A model generated the notes under the pieces. The model saw only the letters and a list, made by a program, of their open reading frames with translations, was not told the origin of the DNA and did not search any database. A DNA stretch of 64,000 bases, taken from assembly GCA_030747595.1 (NCBI GenBank), contig JASLKK010000008.1, positions 62,001 through 126,000 of the forward strand. The letters are read 5' to 3'. The stretch comes from Acidimicrobiales bacterium. GTDB taxonomy: Bacteria; Actinomycetota; Acidimicrobiia; Acidimicrobiales; MedAcidi-G1. Within the stretch, counting starts at the first letter, position 1. Every line of letters starts with the position of its first letter. The position numbers were made by a program, and so were the translations under genes. This document shows positions 30,413 to 37,586 of the stretch, one piece after another.

Positions 30413-31552
30413 TTACCTGCCGGCACTGCGGTAGGCATCGAGTAGCAGGCCGTGGAAGTGGTGGACGCCGTGTTCGGATTTCCCCGAGCCCGCCGGGTCG
30501 TGCACGATGCGACCCTGGGTAAAAGCTGGGGTGGTCATGCCCCGCTGCACGCTCTCCACCAGCGCTATGTCCTCGGCTTGGAGGACGTCGTCGATGTACC
30601 TGATGGCCTCCAGCTCGGCCTCGGTCGCCTCGGCGGTCTCGAAGAAGAAGTCGTAGGTCTCGCGGGTGCGACCTGGGCCGTCGGGTACGACGTTCATGAC
30701 GATGAAGTTGCCCCGTCCCGGGTAACGCATGAGACACGTGGTGGGCCACAGCCACCAGACGGCGTGGTCGGTAACCGTGGCATCGTCGACCGGGTAGGCG
30801 GTGTTGTCGGATCGCCCAGCCTCAGCCATGTGGCTGGACCAGATCCCGTGGGTGGACACCTCGTAGGTATCCATATTGACCAGCGTGCAGAAGTCCCGGT
30901 GGGCGACCGGACAGTGATAGCACTCGAGGAAGTTGTCGATGACGTTCTTCCAGTCCGACGCAATCTCGTAGGTCAGGCGATGAGCGTGGGTGAGATCGGC
31001 CACGTCGGGTGCCCAGTGGGCAATCTCGGCAGCCAGATCACCGGCCTGCTCGGCCAGGGCCCGGGCCTCCGAGTCGAGGTTCACGTAGACGAAGCCGCCA
31101 AACTCCTCCACGGCTAGGGCATCGAGGCAGATGGAGTCCGGGTCGAAGTCGACTAGGTGGTCGGTGTGGGGGGCGGTGAGGAGGCCGCCGTCTAGGCCGT
31201 AGGACCAGGCGTGATACGGGCAGGTGATCCGCTTTACGGTGCCGTCGCCGGTCAGGAGTTCGTGGGCCCGGTGCATGCAGACGTTGGAAAACGCCCTAAG
31301 GGTGTGATCGACGTCGCGGGCCACGACGACCGACCGATCGGCGATCGTTGTGGTCGTGTACGTGCCGGGGTCACGGACCTTTTCGACATGACACACCCAC
31401 TGCCAGGTCCTGGAGAAGACGGTCTCGACCTCTACATCGAACCAACGTGGATCGGTGTAGGCATCTGTCGAGAGTGACATCGAGCGGGCGGGGTTGGGAT
31501 CCCAGCCGGTGGCCAGAGCCTCTCGTTCAGCGGCGGTGGGCCCCATTGTCAC
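30413..31552 (-). CDS. Rieske non-haem iron oxygenase, alpha subunit (choline/carnitine-type)
   Basis: The Rieske centre motif is complete (CMHRAH and CPYHAWSYG, about residues 92-117). The catalytic domain has the DNFLECYHCPVAH block with the His-His facial-triad residues. ECYHC is typical of the branch that contains choline monooxygenase, glycine-betaine demethylase (GbcA) and carnitine oxygenase, so a quaternary-amine substrate is a reasonable inference. No reductase partner gene is adjacent. The start is GTG 31552 or ATG 31546; no strong ribosome binding site separates them. The 379-residue length is normal. Confidence 0.85.
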   Translation of the reverse strand: MTMGPTAAEREALATGWDPNPARSMSLSTDAYTDPRWFDVEVETVFSRTWQWVCHVEKVRDPGTYTTTTIADRSVVVARDVDHTLRAFSNVCMHRAHELLTGDGTVKRITCPYHAWSYGLDGGLLTAPHTDHLVDFDPDSICLDALAVEEFGGFVYVNLDSEARALAEQAGDLAAEIAHWAPDVADLTHAHRLTYEIASDWKNVIDNFLECYHCPVAHRDFCTLVNMDTYEVSTHGIWSSHMAEAGRSDNTAYPVDDATVTDHAVWWLWPTTCLMRYPGRGNFIVMNVVPDGPGRTRETYDFFFETAEATEAELEAIRYIDDVLQAEDIALVESVQRGMTTPAFTQGRIVHDPAGSGKSEHGVHHFHGLLLDAYRSAGR

Positions 31553-31573
31553 AGCCAGACACTAGAAGCAGAG

Positions 31574-31604
31574 GGTCCGCGCGCGCGATGGTCCGCGCGC
31601 GCGA
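31574..31604. repeat. Tandem CG-alternating 15-bp repeat
   Basis: Two copies of GGTCCGCGCGCGCGA (31574-31588 and 31590-31604) one base apart lie in the 87-base gap between divergent genes. Alternating CG favours Z-DNA or a paired regulator site. Confidence 0.8.
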
Positions 31605-31639
31605 ACCTCGAGGACCCACCCAGACAGCAGAGGAACCCC

Positions 31640-32182
31640 ATGTCCCAGATCCCCAGTTCACCCGAGATGAAGTCGGACCAGACCCAGGAGGAACAGGTGG
31701 TGGCACGCGCCCGGGACTACGACGAGGCCCGTCAGCGGGCCGCCGATCTCCACCGGGACCGCATCGTGGCCGGTGAGGAAGAGCGTCTGGCGGACAGCGA
31801 CTTCCACGCCGCATCAAACGACCGGTTCGCCGCAAACTTGACGGCGGATGACCGGACGATGGGGTTCACTGGAACGACCGAAGCTCCTTCATCTGATGGC
31901 GAACCGGTCGACCAGAAAACCGGATGGGCGAACCATCGATACCAGGTGCTGTTGGAGGCCCGAAAGAGGTTGGACGTTCTCTGTGATCGGGCTGACCGTG
32001 AGCTCGACGAGACTCTCGGGGCGCTTCTGTCAGCCACCGACGGCCTCAGGCAGGTGGCCGGCGAAGACGAGGAGAGCGATGATGCCGAGGCCTTCGATCT
32101 GGTGGTCGGTGGCAGGGTCGACGCGGCGGTCAAGGAGTCCGACGAAGCCGTTGATCTCACCGGTGCAACGTCGGCGGCCTGA
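31640..32182 (+). CDS. Hypothetical acidic helical protein
   Basis: A 180-residue, strongly charged protein without Cys-pair motifs, signal peptide or membrane segment. The N-terminal half is rich in Arg/Glu/Asp (VARARDYDEARQRAADLHRDRI), and a helical hairpin-like stretch at about residues 95-135 (HRYQVLLEARKRLDVLCDRADRELDETLGALL) resembles a coiled coil. I do not recognise a family. The ATG is preceded by AGAGGAAC. Codon use is like its neighbours. It diverges from the upstream oxygenase gene. Confidence 0.6.
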   Translation: MSQIPSSPEMKSDQTQEEQVVARARDYDEARQRAADLHRDRIVAGEEERLADSDFHAASNDRFAANLTADDRTMGFTGTTEAPSSDGEPVDQKTGWANHRYQVLLEARKRLDVLCDRADRELDETLGALLSATDGLRQVAGEDEESDDAEAFDLVVGGRVDAAVKESDEAVDLTGATSAA

Positions 32183-32218
32183 ACGGTCTTAGCGCTACTA
32201 GTCGGTGCAGCCGAACAT

Positions 32219-32260
32219 GATCTTCCTACCTGTCGACGGTGATCTTGTCGAGGAGTGGTA
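32219..32260. repeat. Direct repeat L, remnant of an oxygenase gene 3' end
   Basis: 42 bases matching 37545-37586 at 39 positions. On the minus strand it reads PLLDKITVDR and a stop, a diverged copy of the last codons of the Rieske oxygenase at 37552. It bounds the copper-oxidase/two-component block on the left. Confidence 0.85.
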
Positions 32261-32277
32261 TCCGTTGGGAGGTTCGG

Positions 32278-33684
32278 TCAGGCAGCTTCAACGATGACCG
32301 CGGTGACCATGCCAAACATCCCGTCATCGCGTTCCACGTGGTTGAGGATGTGACAGTGCCACACCCAGGCGCCGGGTTCGTCGGGACGGACTAGTACCGA
32401 GTAGCGCTCGCCAGGCGCCACATTGATGGTGTCGGCAAAGTATGGGTGATCGAGGGGGAATCCGTCCTTGGCGAATACCAACTGGGGGAACTGGTGCATG
32501 TGCATCGGATGGATCTGCAACCCCTCGTTGTAGTAGTCGACGACAATCCAGTCTCCTGCGGTGACGACGTAGGGCTGAGTCGCCGGGAAGGACTTGCCGT
32601 TTAGTGAGTAGCCGATGACCCCAGCGTCGTTAAGAACCATCGGGATGATCCTCGAGATCTCGAGGTCGGCTGGAATGGATACCCCCCCGATCGTCTTCCC
32701 GCGGGGAACTGGCGGTTCGCCAATGGTGAAAACACCGAACAACCCGTTGGGAATCGCCATGTGGCCCATGTGGTGGGCGTGGTACATGCCGGTTCGGGGT
32801 TCCTCGGCAGTGAACTCATATGTAAATGAGGTACCCGGCTGGATCAGGTCTTGGGTCAGGGGAGCCACGCCGTCCATGTCGTTGGGTGTGGAGATCCCGT
32901 GCCAGTGGACGTCAGTTCCCAATGGAAGCTGGTTGTCGATCACCACCCGAACTCGGTCGCCGACGTCGACCCGGATGACCGGGCCGGGGACTTGGCCGTT
33001 GTAGGTCCAGGCATCGACGATCTTCCCGGGCTCGACTTCCCACGGTGTGATGGCAGAAGTCAGATGGAATTCCTTGGTTCCGTCGGCGGTGGTGACTGCC
33101 TCCAAGATCTGGTTGCCGATGCCGGTGGTCTCGGCCGGGAAGTTTCGGATCGACTCCAACATGATTCGGTCCATCTCGGCCCAGTCGACGTCTCCTCCGT
33201 GGGCACCATTTCCATGGGAGGAGGCCGCCGTGGTCAGCTCCGGGTCATCGGCGTCAAGCACGGTCAGGGTGGCAGTCATTCCGGCCTCCGTGTGTCCGGA
33301 GATCTCGCACGTCATGGGATACGTACCTGGACGTAGCGTCCCCAAGTCCAAAACAGCTGAACGGTTGGTGCCCAATATGGGGGTAACTGGCCCGTTGTCG
33401 AATTGGAGGTTGTGTTCGGCTGAACCGAAGTTGGTCACGGATAGGACGACCGGACCCGCCGGCACGGTCAGGGTGCCGGTAATGGCAAACTCGGTTAGAG
33501 AAATCTCAGCTACAAAGACCCCGTCGCTGGCCACCGGGGTGGGGTGGAGTTCTCCGGAGACGGCTGCCGAGGTCGAAGAAGCCGGAGAGTCGTCGTCGGT
33601 AGCGCAACTGGCCACCAAGAGGGCAAAGGCCAGAGATGCGATGAGGATTCGTGTCATGAGGTGGCGGGTGTTTGATGTCGGCAC
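32278..33684 (-). CDS. Multicopper oxidase lipoprotein with an extra N-terminal cupredoxin domain
   Basis: An exported laccase-type oxidase. The N-terminus has a lipobox (LLVASC, Cys27). Residues 50-145 form a plastocyanin-like domain with a full type 1 copper set (SAEHN, then TCEISGHTEAGM). The oxidase part carries all four copper motifs: DVHWHG, YHAHHMGH, HPMHMHQF and WHCHILNH...GM. Electrons could thus pass from the extra domain to the trinuclear centre. The substrate is unknown (metals, phenols or nitrogen oxides are possible, but the HCH set argues against NirK). GTG 33684 is preferred because GGAGG lies 6 bases before it; ATG 33657 is the alternative. Confidence 0.88.
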   Translation of the reverse strand: MPTSNTRHLMTRILIASLAFALLVASCATDDDSPASSTSAAVSGELHPTPVASDGVFVAEISLTEFAITGTLTVPAGPVVLSVTNFGSAEHNLQFDNGPVTPILGTNRSAVLDLGTLRPGTYPMTCEISGHTEAGMTATLTVLDADDPELTTAASSHGNGAHGGDVDWAEMDRIMLESIRNFPAETTGIGNQILEAVTTADGTKEFHLTSAITPWEVEPGKIVDAWTYNGQVPGPVIRVDVGDRVRVVIDNQLPLGTDVHWHGISTPNDMDGVAPLTQDLIQPGTSFTYEFTAEEPRTGMYHAHHMGHMAIPNGLFGVFTIGEPPVPRGKTIGGVSIPADLEISRIIPMVLNDAGVIGYSLNGKSFPATQPYVVTAGDWIVVDYYNEGLQIHPMHMHQFPQLVFAKDGFPLDHPYFADTINVAPGERYSVLVRPDEPGAWVWHCHILNHVERDDGMFGMVTAVIVEAA

Positions 33685-33753
33685 CGAAGGTCCTCCATTG
33701 GTTGGTCCGCCGTGTTGACGGACGATGGGTCTGATGAATCAAGTGTCAGAGCG

Positions 33754-34260
33754 CTAGGGCCCGGTGGTCGTGGAGGAACGTCTTGAGTCAACGGTCCGTA
33801 GTGGAGACACCCAGGCTTTCCGCACTGCATGAGTGATGCTTCGTCGGGTTATTGGTGAATAGACGACGTGGGTACCGGCTAGAAGTTCGCTGTGGACCGC
33901 GACCTGCGGTTTGGGGACCTCGACGACTATCGGCGTGTTCGAATGTCGACACTTGAGCAGCCGGAGGATCTCCCGGTTGGTCGGGTTGGATAGAGGGAAC
34001 GAGAAGAAGATCACGTCGGCTTCGGCGGCTGCCGGACAACTAGCCGGTTTCATCAACGGGCATCGTGATCCCGCATTGTCGTCCGGGCCTCCACATCCGA
34101 CTACTTGAAAGCCTTCCCTTTCGAGCAGTCGGACAATGGATGACCGCACTGCTCCGTCGGACTCTTCGACGAGGACCCGGGGGTCAGTTGGCCACGGACT
34201 GAACCGCGGGGTACGGAATGATTTCCCGCGGCCATGTCGACGATGCTTCTGCTTGGCCAT
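33754..34260 (-). CDS. Degenerate receiver-domain protein A
   Basis: A basic 25-residue tail precedes a receiver-like fold: PRVLVEESDGAVRSSIVRLLEREGFQVVGC, ADVIFFSFPL, TPIVVEVPKP, GTHVVYSPITRRSITHAVRKAW. The phospho-acceptor Asp position is Ser87 and the conserved Lys position is Ser135, so canonical phosphorylation is not expected. It has no output domain. It is a paralogue of the protein at 37076 (same FSF, NPxVVxE and SPxSR-type blocks). ATG 34260 is chosen although the ribosome binding site is weak. An 11-base motif (34266-34276) lies directly upstream. Confidence 0.7.
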   Translation of the reverse strand: MAKQKHRRHGRGKSFRTPRFSPWPTDPRVLVEESDGAVRSSIVRLLEREGFQVVGCGGPDDNAGSRCPLMKPASCPAAAEADVIFFSFPLSNPTNREILRLLKCRHSNTPIVVEVPKPQVAVHSELLAGTHVVYSPITRRSITHAVRKAWVSPLRTVDSRRSSTTTGP

Positions 34261-34265
34261 GCTTT

Positions 34266-34276
34266 GACGGTACGGA
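34266..34276 (-). promoter_or_regulatory. Paired operator-like motif, copy 1
   Basis: On the minus strand this reads TCCGTACCGTC, 5 bases before the start of the pseudo-receiver A gene. A perfect second copy, oriented the same way relative to its own gene, is at 34379-34389. Confidence 0.5.
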
Positions 34277-34345
34277 TAGCCCAAGAAGCTTTTCAGGGCC
34301 AGAGGTCCCGATTCATGGGGCTTCTTCGAGTGGTTTCCGCACAAC

Positions 34346-34359
34346 AGGACCTTTGACCC
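34346..34359 (+). promoter_or_regulatory. Weak DosR-box-like site
   Basis: AGGACCTTTGACCC matches the 14-base core of the DosR consensus (GGGACTWWAGTCCC) at 10 positions and lies 62-76 bases before the Rieske protein start. Listed only because the local regulator is DevR-like. Confidence 0.25.
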
Positions 34360-34378
34360 TGAGCGCCTTCCACGATCG

Positions 34379-34389
34379 TCCGTACCGTC
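34379..34389 (+). promoter_or_regulatory. Paired operator-like motif, copy 2
   Basis: TCCGTACCGTC on the plus strand, 32 bases before the GTG of the Rieske protein gene; partner of 34266-34276. Confidence 0.5.
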
Positions 34390-34421
34390 TGATTTACCAC
34401 CCGTGCGCCGATTGGAAGACC

Positions 34422-34973
34422 GTGCCGCTCACCAGGAGAGATTTCGTGATTGCTGGAGGCGCCATTGGTGCCACCCTTGGAGGTGGTGTCGTCGCCCCGG
34501 TAGCCCTCACCTGGGAACGGGATCGGTTCGGCAACTTCACCGCTGTGACCGCCCGGTTCGCCGAAGTGGTCGTAGCAGACCTTTCTCAACTGGTTGTTGG
34601 AGAGCCAGTTACCTTCGAATATCCGGCGGAGGGGCAGCGCAACGTACTGGTGCGAATCGGTCGGCCGGTCGAACACGGAGTCGGCCCTGACCTCGACCTC
34701 GTTGGCTTCTCCTCGATCTGTCCTCACACTGGCTGCCCATTTGACGAGTACCGGGTTGACATGGCCACCCTGGACTTCTGCCCATGCCAGTTCATTACCT
34801 TCGATGTCGCAGCTGATGGGATTCCGTCGTTCAACCAAGCCACCCAGCACCTATCGCGTATCCTCCTGCGGCTCGAGGGCGACGATGTTGTGGCATACGG
34901 GGTACGACGACCCATCTATGGAGACACCGACCCACTGCACGGCGTCGGTATGAAGGTCCTGGAGTCGACATGA
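34422..34973 (+). CDS. Tat-exported Rieske-type protein with a His-to-Gln ligand change
   Basis: A 183-residue protein with a twin-arginine signal (LTRRDFVIAGGAIGA, residues 3-17). The Rieske fold shows the first ligand loop CPHTGCPF (Cys100, His102) and the second loop CPCQFITFD (Cys120, Cys122, Gln123), where Gln replaces the expected His ligand. It resembles small subunits of arsenite-oxidase-type and cytochrome-bc-type complexes, but no large subunit is nearby. GTG 34422 is preceded by TTGGAAGA and places the twin Arg correctly. It overlaps the next gene by 4 bases. Confidence 0.8.
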   Translation: MPLTRRDFVIAGGAIGATLGGGVVAPVALTWERDRFGNFTAVTARFAEVVVADLSQLVVGEPVTFEYPAEGQRNVLVRIGRPVEHGVGPDLDLVGFSSICPHTGCPFDEYRVDMATLDFCPCQFITFDVAADGIPSFNQATQHLSRILLRLEGDDVVAYGVRRPIYGDTDPLHGVGMKVLEST

Positions 34974-35266
34974 ACACCGCACACCACCTCCTGTCGGGCC
35001 ACCGAACCGAAACACGTCTCGTCGATGCTGACGGTGAACGGCTCCTCCGGACCGTCGTGGTTGCCACCCTCGGCTCCGCCGTCTTCATCACCGGGTTCTT
35101 TGCTTTGGTGACCTGGCTCGTTGCCCCCGAAGCTGGGGTGGTGAGCGCCTTGGCTCTTGGTGGCCTTTCAGGTATCTGGGTCTCGGTCCTTGCTGGCGGG
35201 GTAATTGGTAACGGGATCCACGAAGCCCGACATGAACGGGCCGAACGTGATAAGTCGAAAGCGTGA
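34970..35266 (+). CDS. Small membrane protein with two helices
   Basis: 98 residues: a soluble N-terminus, two hydrophobic helices (VVVATLGSAVFITGFFALVTWLV and VVSALALGGLSGIWVSVLAGGVI) and a charged His/Arg/Lys tail. I recognise no family. It overlaps the Rieske gene before it (ATGA) and the response regulator gene after it by 4 bases each, so the three form one operon. A membrane anchor or redox partner for the exported Rieske protein is a plausible inference. Confidence 0.75.
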   Translation: MNTAHHLLSGHRTETRLVDADGERLLRTVVVATLGSAVFITGFFALVTWLVAPEAGVVSALALGGLSGIWVSVLAGGVIGNGIHEARHERAERDKSKA

Positions 35267-35907
35267 GCCTCCGCATCTTCCTCGTTGACGACCACGACGT
35301 CGTCCGCCGGGGCCTGACTGCGTTGATCGACGCCGAGGATGACCTCGAGGTGGTCGGTACGTCCAGTTCGGCCGCCGGCACGCTCGACGCCATCGCTGCG
35401 ACGAGACCGGACGTATCCGTTCTCGACGTACGCCTTGGAGACGGCAACGGCGTCGAGGTATGCCGCGACATCCGCTCCGCACACCCCAAGGTTGCCTGCC
35501 TGATCCTCACGTCGTTTGAGGACGACCAAGCCCTCGTCGAGGCCAGCCTTGCCGGAGCTGCCGGTTACGTCCTCAAACGAGTCCAGGGAGATGAGCTTCT
35601 CACCGCGATCCGACTGGTCGGAAAGGGAAGGCGTCTTCTTGCCCCCGGCACCACCCGACTGGCCTTGCGGCGGCTCCGCGAGAGCGGCGAGGCAGCCGTC
35701 GAGGAACTCTCACCGCAAGAACGGCGCATCTTCGACTTGATTGGCGACGGACTATCCAACCGCGAGATCGCGGATCGCATGTACCTCGCAGAAAAGACAG
35801 TCAAGAACTACGTCACCAACTTGCTACGGAAGTTGGGGATGTCGCGCCGGACCGAAGCCGCGGCATTCGCTGCCCGGTTGGACGAGCGCCGACGGTCAAC
35901 AAGTTGA
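35263..35907 (+). CDS. NarL/DevR-family response regulator
   Basis: An intact receiver (Asp9, Asp10, phospho-acceptor Asp55, Thr83, Lys105) followed by a LuxR-type helix-turn-helix (LSPQERRIFDLIGDGLSNREIADRMYLAEKTVKNYVTNLLRKLGMSRR, split over residues 149-195). The sequence closely resembles DevR/DosR of mycobacteria. The GTG start overlaps the upstream membrane gene. Its likely partner is the convergent kinase 24 bases away. A DosR-box-like palindrome at 36996 is a candidate target. Confidence 0.92.
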   Translation: MSLRIFLVDDHDVVRRGLTALIDAEDDLEVVGTSSSAAGTLDAIAATRPDVSVLDVRLGDGNGVEVCRDIRSAHPKVACLILTSFEDDQALVEASLAGAAGYVLKRVQGDELLTAIRLVGKGRRLLAPGTTRLALRRLRESGEAAVEELSPQERRIFDLIGDGLSNREIADRMYLAEKTVKNYVTNLLRKLGMSRRTEAAAFAARLDERRRSTS

Positions 35908-35931
35908 CCGGCGGCACCAATAAAGAGCGGA

Positions 35932-36951
35932 TCAAGATCCGTCGGACCGCATTGGCACCGACCACTCGATAGTTGTTCCCCCAATCGGGTTCCGGCAGGC
36001 GCTAAAGGTCCCCGCGTGGCGAGACGCTCGATCCTCAAGGTTCGCGAGGCCACTGCGTCGGGGTGGCTCGTCGGCGATCCCCGTCCCATCGTCAACCACT
36101 TCGATGGTGAGCCGGTCGGAGACATCGATTCGCAGTTCGACCGTTGTCGCCTCGGCATGACGGGCCACGTTGGTCAAGCTCTCCCGCACCACGGCCAAGG
36201 CCTCTTCGACCAGTTCGTCAGGGACCCCGGTGTCGAGCGGTCCGCGAAAGTGGCACCGTGGCTCGATTCCCAGGGTGCGCACTACATCGGCGACTAGGGC
36301 CTCAACTTGTGAGCGAAGACCTGATCTTGCATGGACCGGCGACGACAGGTCGAAGATGACCGTTCGGATAGTGCGGATCGTCCCGTCAAGGGCAGCCACC
36401 ACCTCGGCGAGCCGCTCGGGCTGCGAGTAGGTGGCTTGCAAAGCCTGGAGCCCGATTCCGGCAGCAAAGAGCTCTTGGATGACCGTGTCATGGAGCTCGC
36501 GGGCGATGCGTTCGTGGTCCTCGGCCAAATCACGGGACCGTTCGGCGTGCTGGAGACGCTCCTCAGCCTCCACCCAAGCCGACATATCCCGCACGGCGGC
36601 CAACGTGCGCTCACCACCATCCAATGGCGCCAGACTCACGTGTATTGGAAAGGCTGTGTCGTCGGCCCGTCGGCCTTGAAGGCGGAGGCCGGTGCCCATC
36701 GGGCGAGCTAGTGGATCATTCTCGAACGAGGTTCGGTGGTGGGCGTGAACCTTACGGAGGTCCTCGGGGATTAGGTCCTCGACCGAGCGCCCGACAAGGG
36801 TCTTGGCGGGGTGCCCAAACAACAGATAGGCCGCCTGGTTGGCGGCCAGGATCCGTCCACCGCGTTCGACGACGACGAGAGCGTCCGGAGAGGAGTCCCA
36901 GACTTCCTCGACCGAGACTCCAAATGTCGGGTCCCACGTCCTTCGCTCCAT
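35932..36951 (-). CDS. PAS-containing HisKA_3 sensor kinase (DevS-like)
   Basis: 339 residues, no membrane segment. An N-terminal PAS domain (about residues 14-125, LAANQAAYLLFGHPAKTLVGR) leads into a HisKA_3 dimerisation helix with the phospho-acceptor His154 in RIARELHDTVIQELFAAGIGLQ. The C-terminal HATPase domain has NVARHAEA, VVDDGTGIAD and GLANLEDRA. The HisKA_3 part is like mycobacterial DevS, but the GAF haem domains are missing, so the signal is unknown. ATG 36951 is chosen. It faces the response regulator tail to tail. Confidence 0.9.
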   Translation of the reverse strand: MERRTWDPTFGVSVEEVWDSSPDALVVVERGGRILAANQAAYLLFGHPAKTLVGRSVEDLIPEDLRKVHAHHRTSFENDPLARPMGTGLRLQGRRADDTAFPIHVSLAPLDGGERTLAAVRDMSAWVEAEERLQHAERSRDLAEDHERIARELHDTVIQELFAAGIGLQALQATYSQPERLAEVVAALDGTIRTIRTVIFDLSSPVHARSGLRSQVEALVADVVRTLGIEPRCHFRGPLDTGVPDELVEEALAVVRESLTNVARHAEATTVELRIDVSDRLTIEVVDDGTGIADEPPRRSGLANLEDRASRHAGTFSACRNPIGGTTIEWSVPMRSDGS

Positions 36952-36995
36952 GGCTCGAGCGTAGGACGGGTAGATCGCATTCGCCCCGACGCTGG

Positions 36996-37015
36996 ACCGG
37001 GACCAAGGTCCCGAA
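36996..37015. promoter_or_regulatory. DosR-box-like palindrome
   Basis: ACCGGGACCAAGGTCCCGAA matches the mycobacterial DosR consensus TTSGGGACTWWAGTCCCSAA at 16 of 20 positions and is centred on the perfect dyad GGGACC-AA-GGTCCC. It lies between the divergent kinase and pseudo-receiver B genes. Confidence 0.6.
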
Positions 37016-37075
37016 TCTCGAGGAGGTGACAATGGTCCCTGTTGGCGGTGACTGTCTCGGTCCGAGGATTACCCC

Positions 37076-37537
37076 ATGGACCCCACCACCGATATCCCTA
37101 TTGAGGATTGCGGCGATGGCAACTCGTTTGCCAAGGTTGCCGACAAACCCCGTGCCGTCGTTATTGGAGTTGATGATGCCCTACGGGACACCCTCATGGA
37201 CCATTTGGCTGCGTCGGGCTTTGAGGTTGTGGATTATGAGTGCCAGGACGATGACGTCTTGGCTGACGGCGATGAGCGGATTCGGCCTAGCGACGTCCTG
37301 GTTTTTTCATTTCGCGAGGTCACAGAAGCTCGACGAAACGCCTGTCGTTCAGTCCGCCGTTCCCACCCGAAGAACCCGGTCGTGATCGAACTCATGAATC
37401 CGAAGACGTTCCGTTACGCCGACTTGCTCCTTGGAGCACGAGTAGTCAGCGCTCCGGTATCGCGTGAATCGCTTCAAAAGGCGGCTCTAGATGCCTGGTC
37501 GACACCCAATCCCATATACGAGATGCTCCGGAGGTGA
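37076..37537 (+). CDS. Degenerate receiver-domain protein B
   Basis: 153 residues: a short acidic N-terminus, then a receiver-like fold (RAVVIGVDDALRDTLMDHLAASGFEVVDY, SDVLVFSFRE, NPVVIELMNP, GARVVSAPVSRESLQKAALDAW). An acidic residue pair remains at 33-34, but the phospho-acceptor position is Ser78 and the Lys position is Ala126. It is paralogous to protein A at 33754. It has no output domain and may bind a partner such as the kinase or regulator next door. The DosR-like palindrome is 60 bases upstream. Confidence 0.72.
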   Translation: MDPTTDIPIEDCGDGNSFAKVADKPRAVVIGVDDALRDTLMDHLAASGFEVVDYECQDDDVLADGDERIRPSDVLVFSFREVTEARRNACRSVRRSHPKNPVVIELMNPKTFRYADLLLGARVVSAPVSRESLQKAALDAWSTPNPIYEMLRR

Positions 37538-37544
37538 CGCTCAG

Positions 37545-37586
37545 GATCTTCTTACCCGTCGTCGGTGATCTTGTCGAGGAGTGGTA
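37545..37586. repeat. Direct repeat R, 3' end of the oxygenase gene
   Basis: Partner of 32219-32260 (39 of 42 identical, same orientation). It covers the last codons and stop of the Rieske oxygenase at 37552 and bounds the copper-oxidase/two-component block on the right. Confidence 0.85.
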
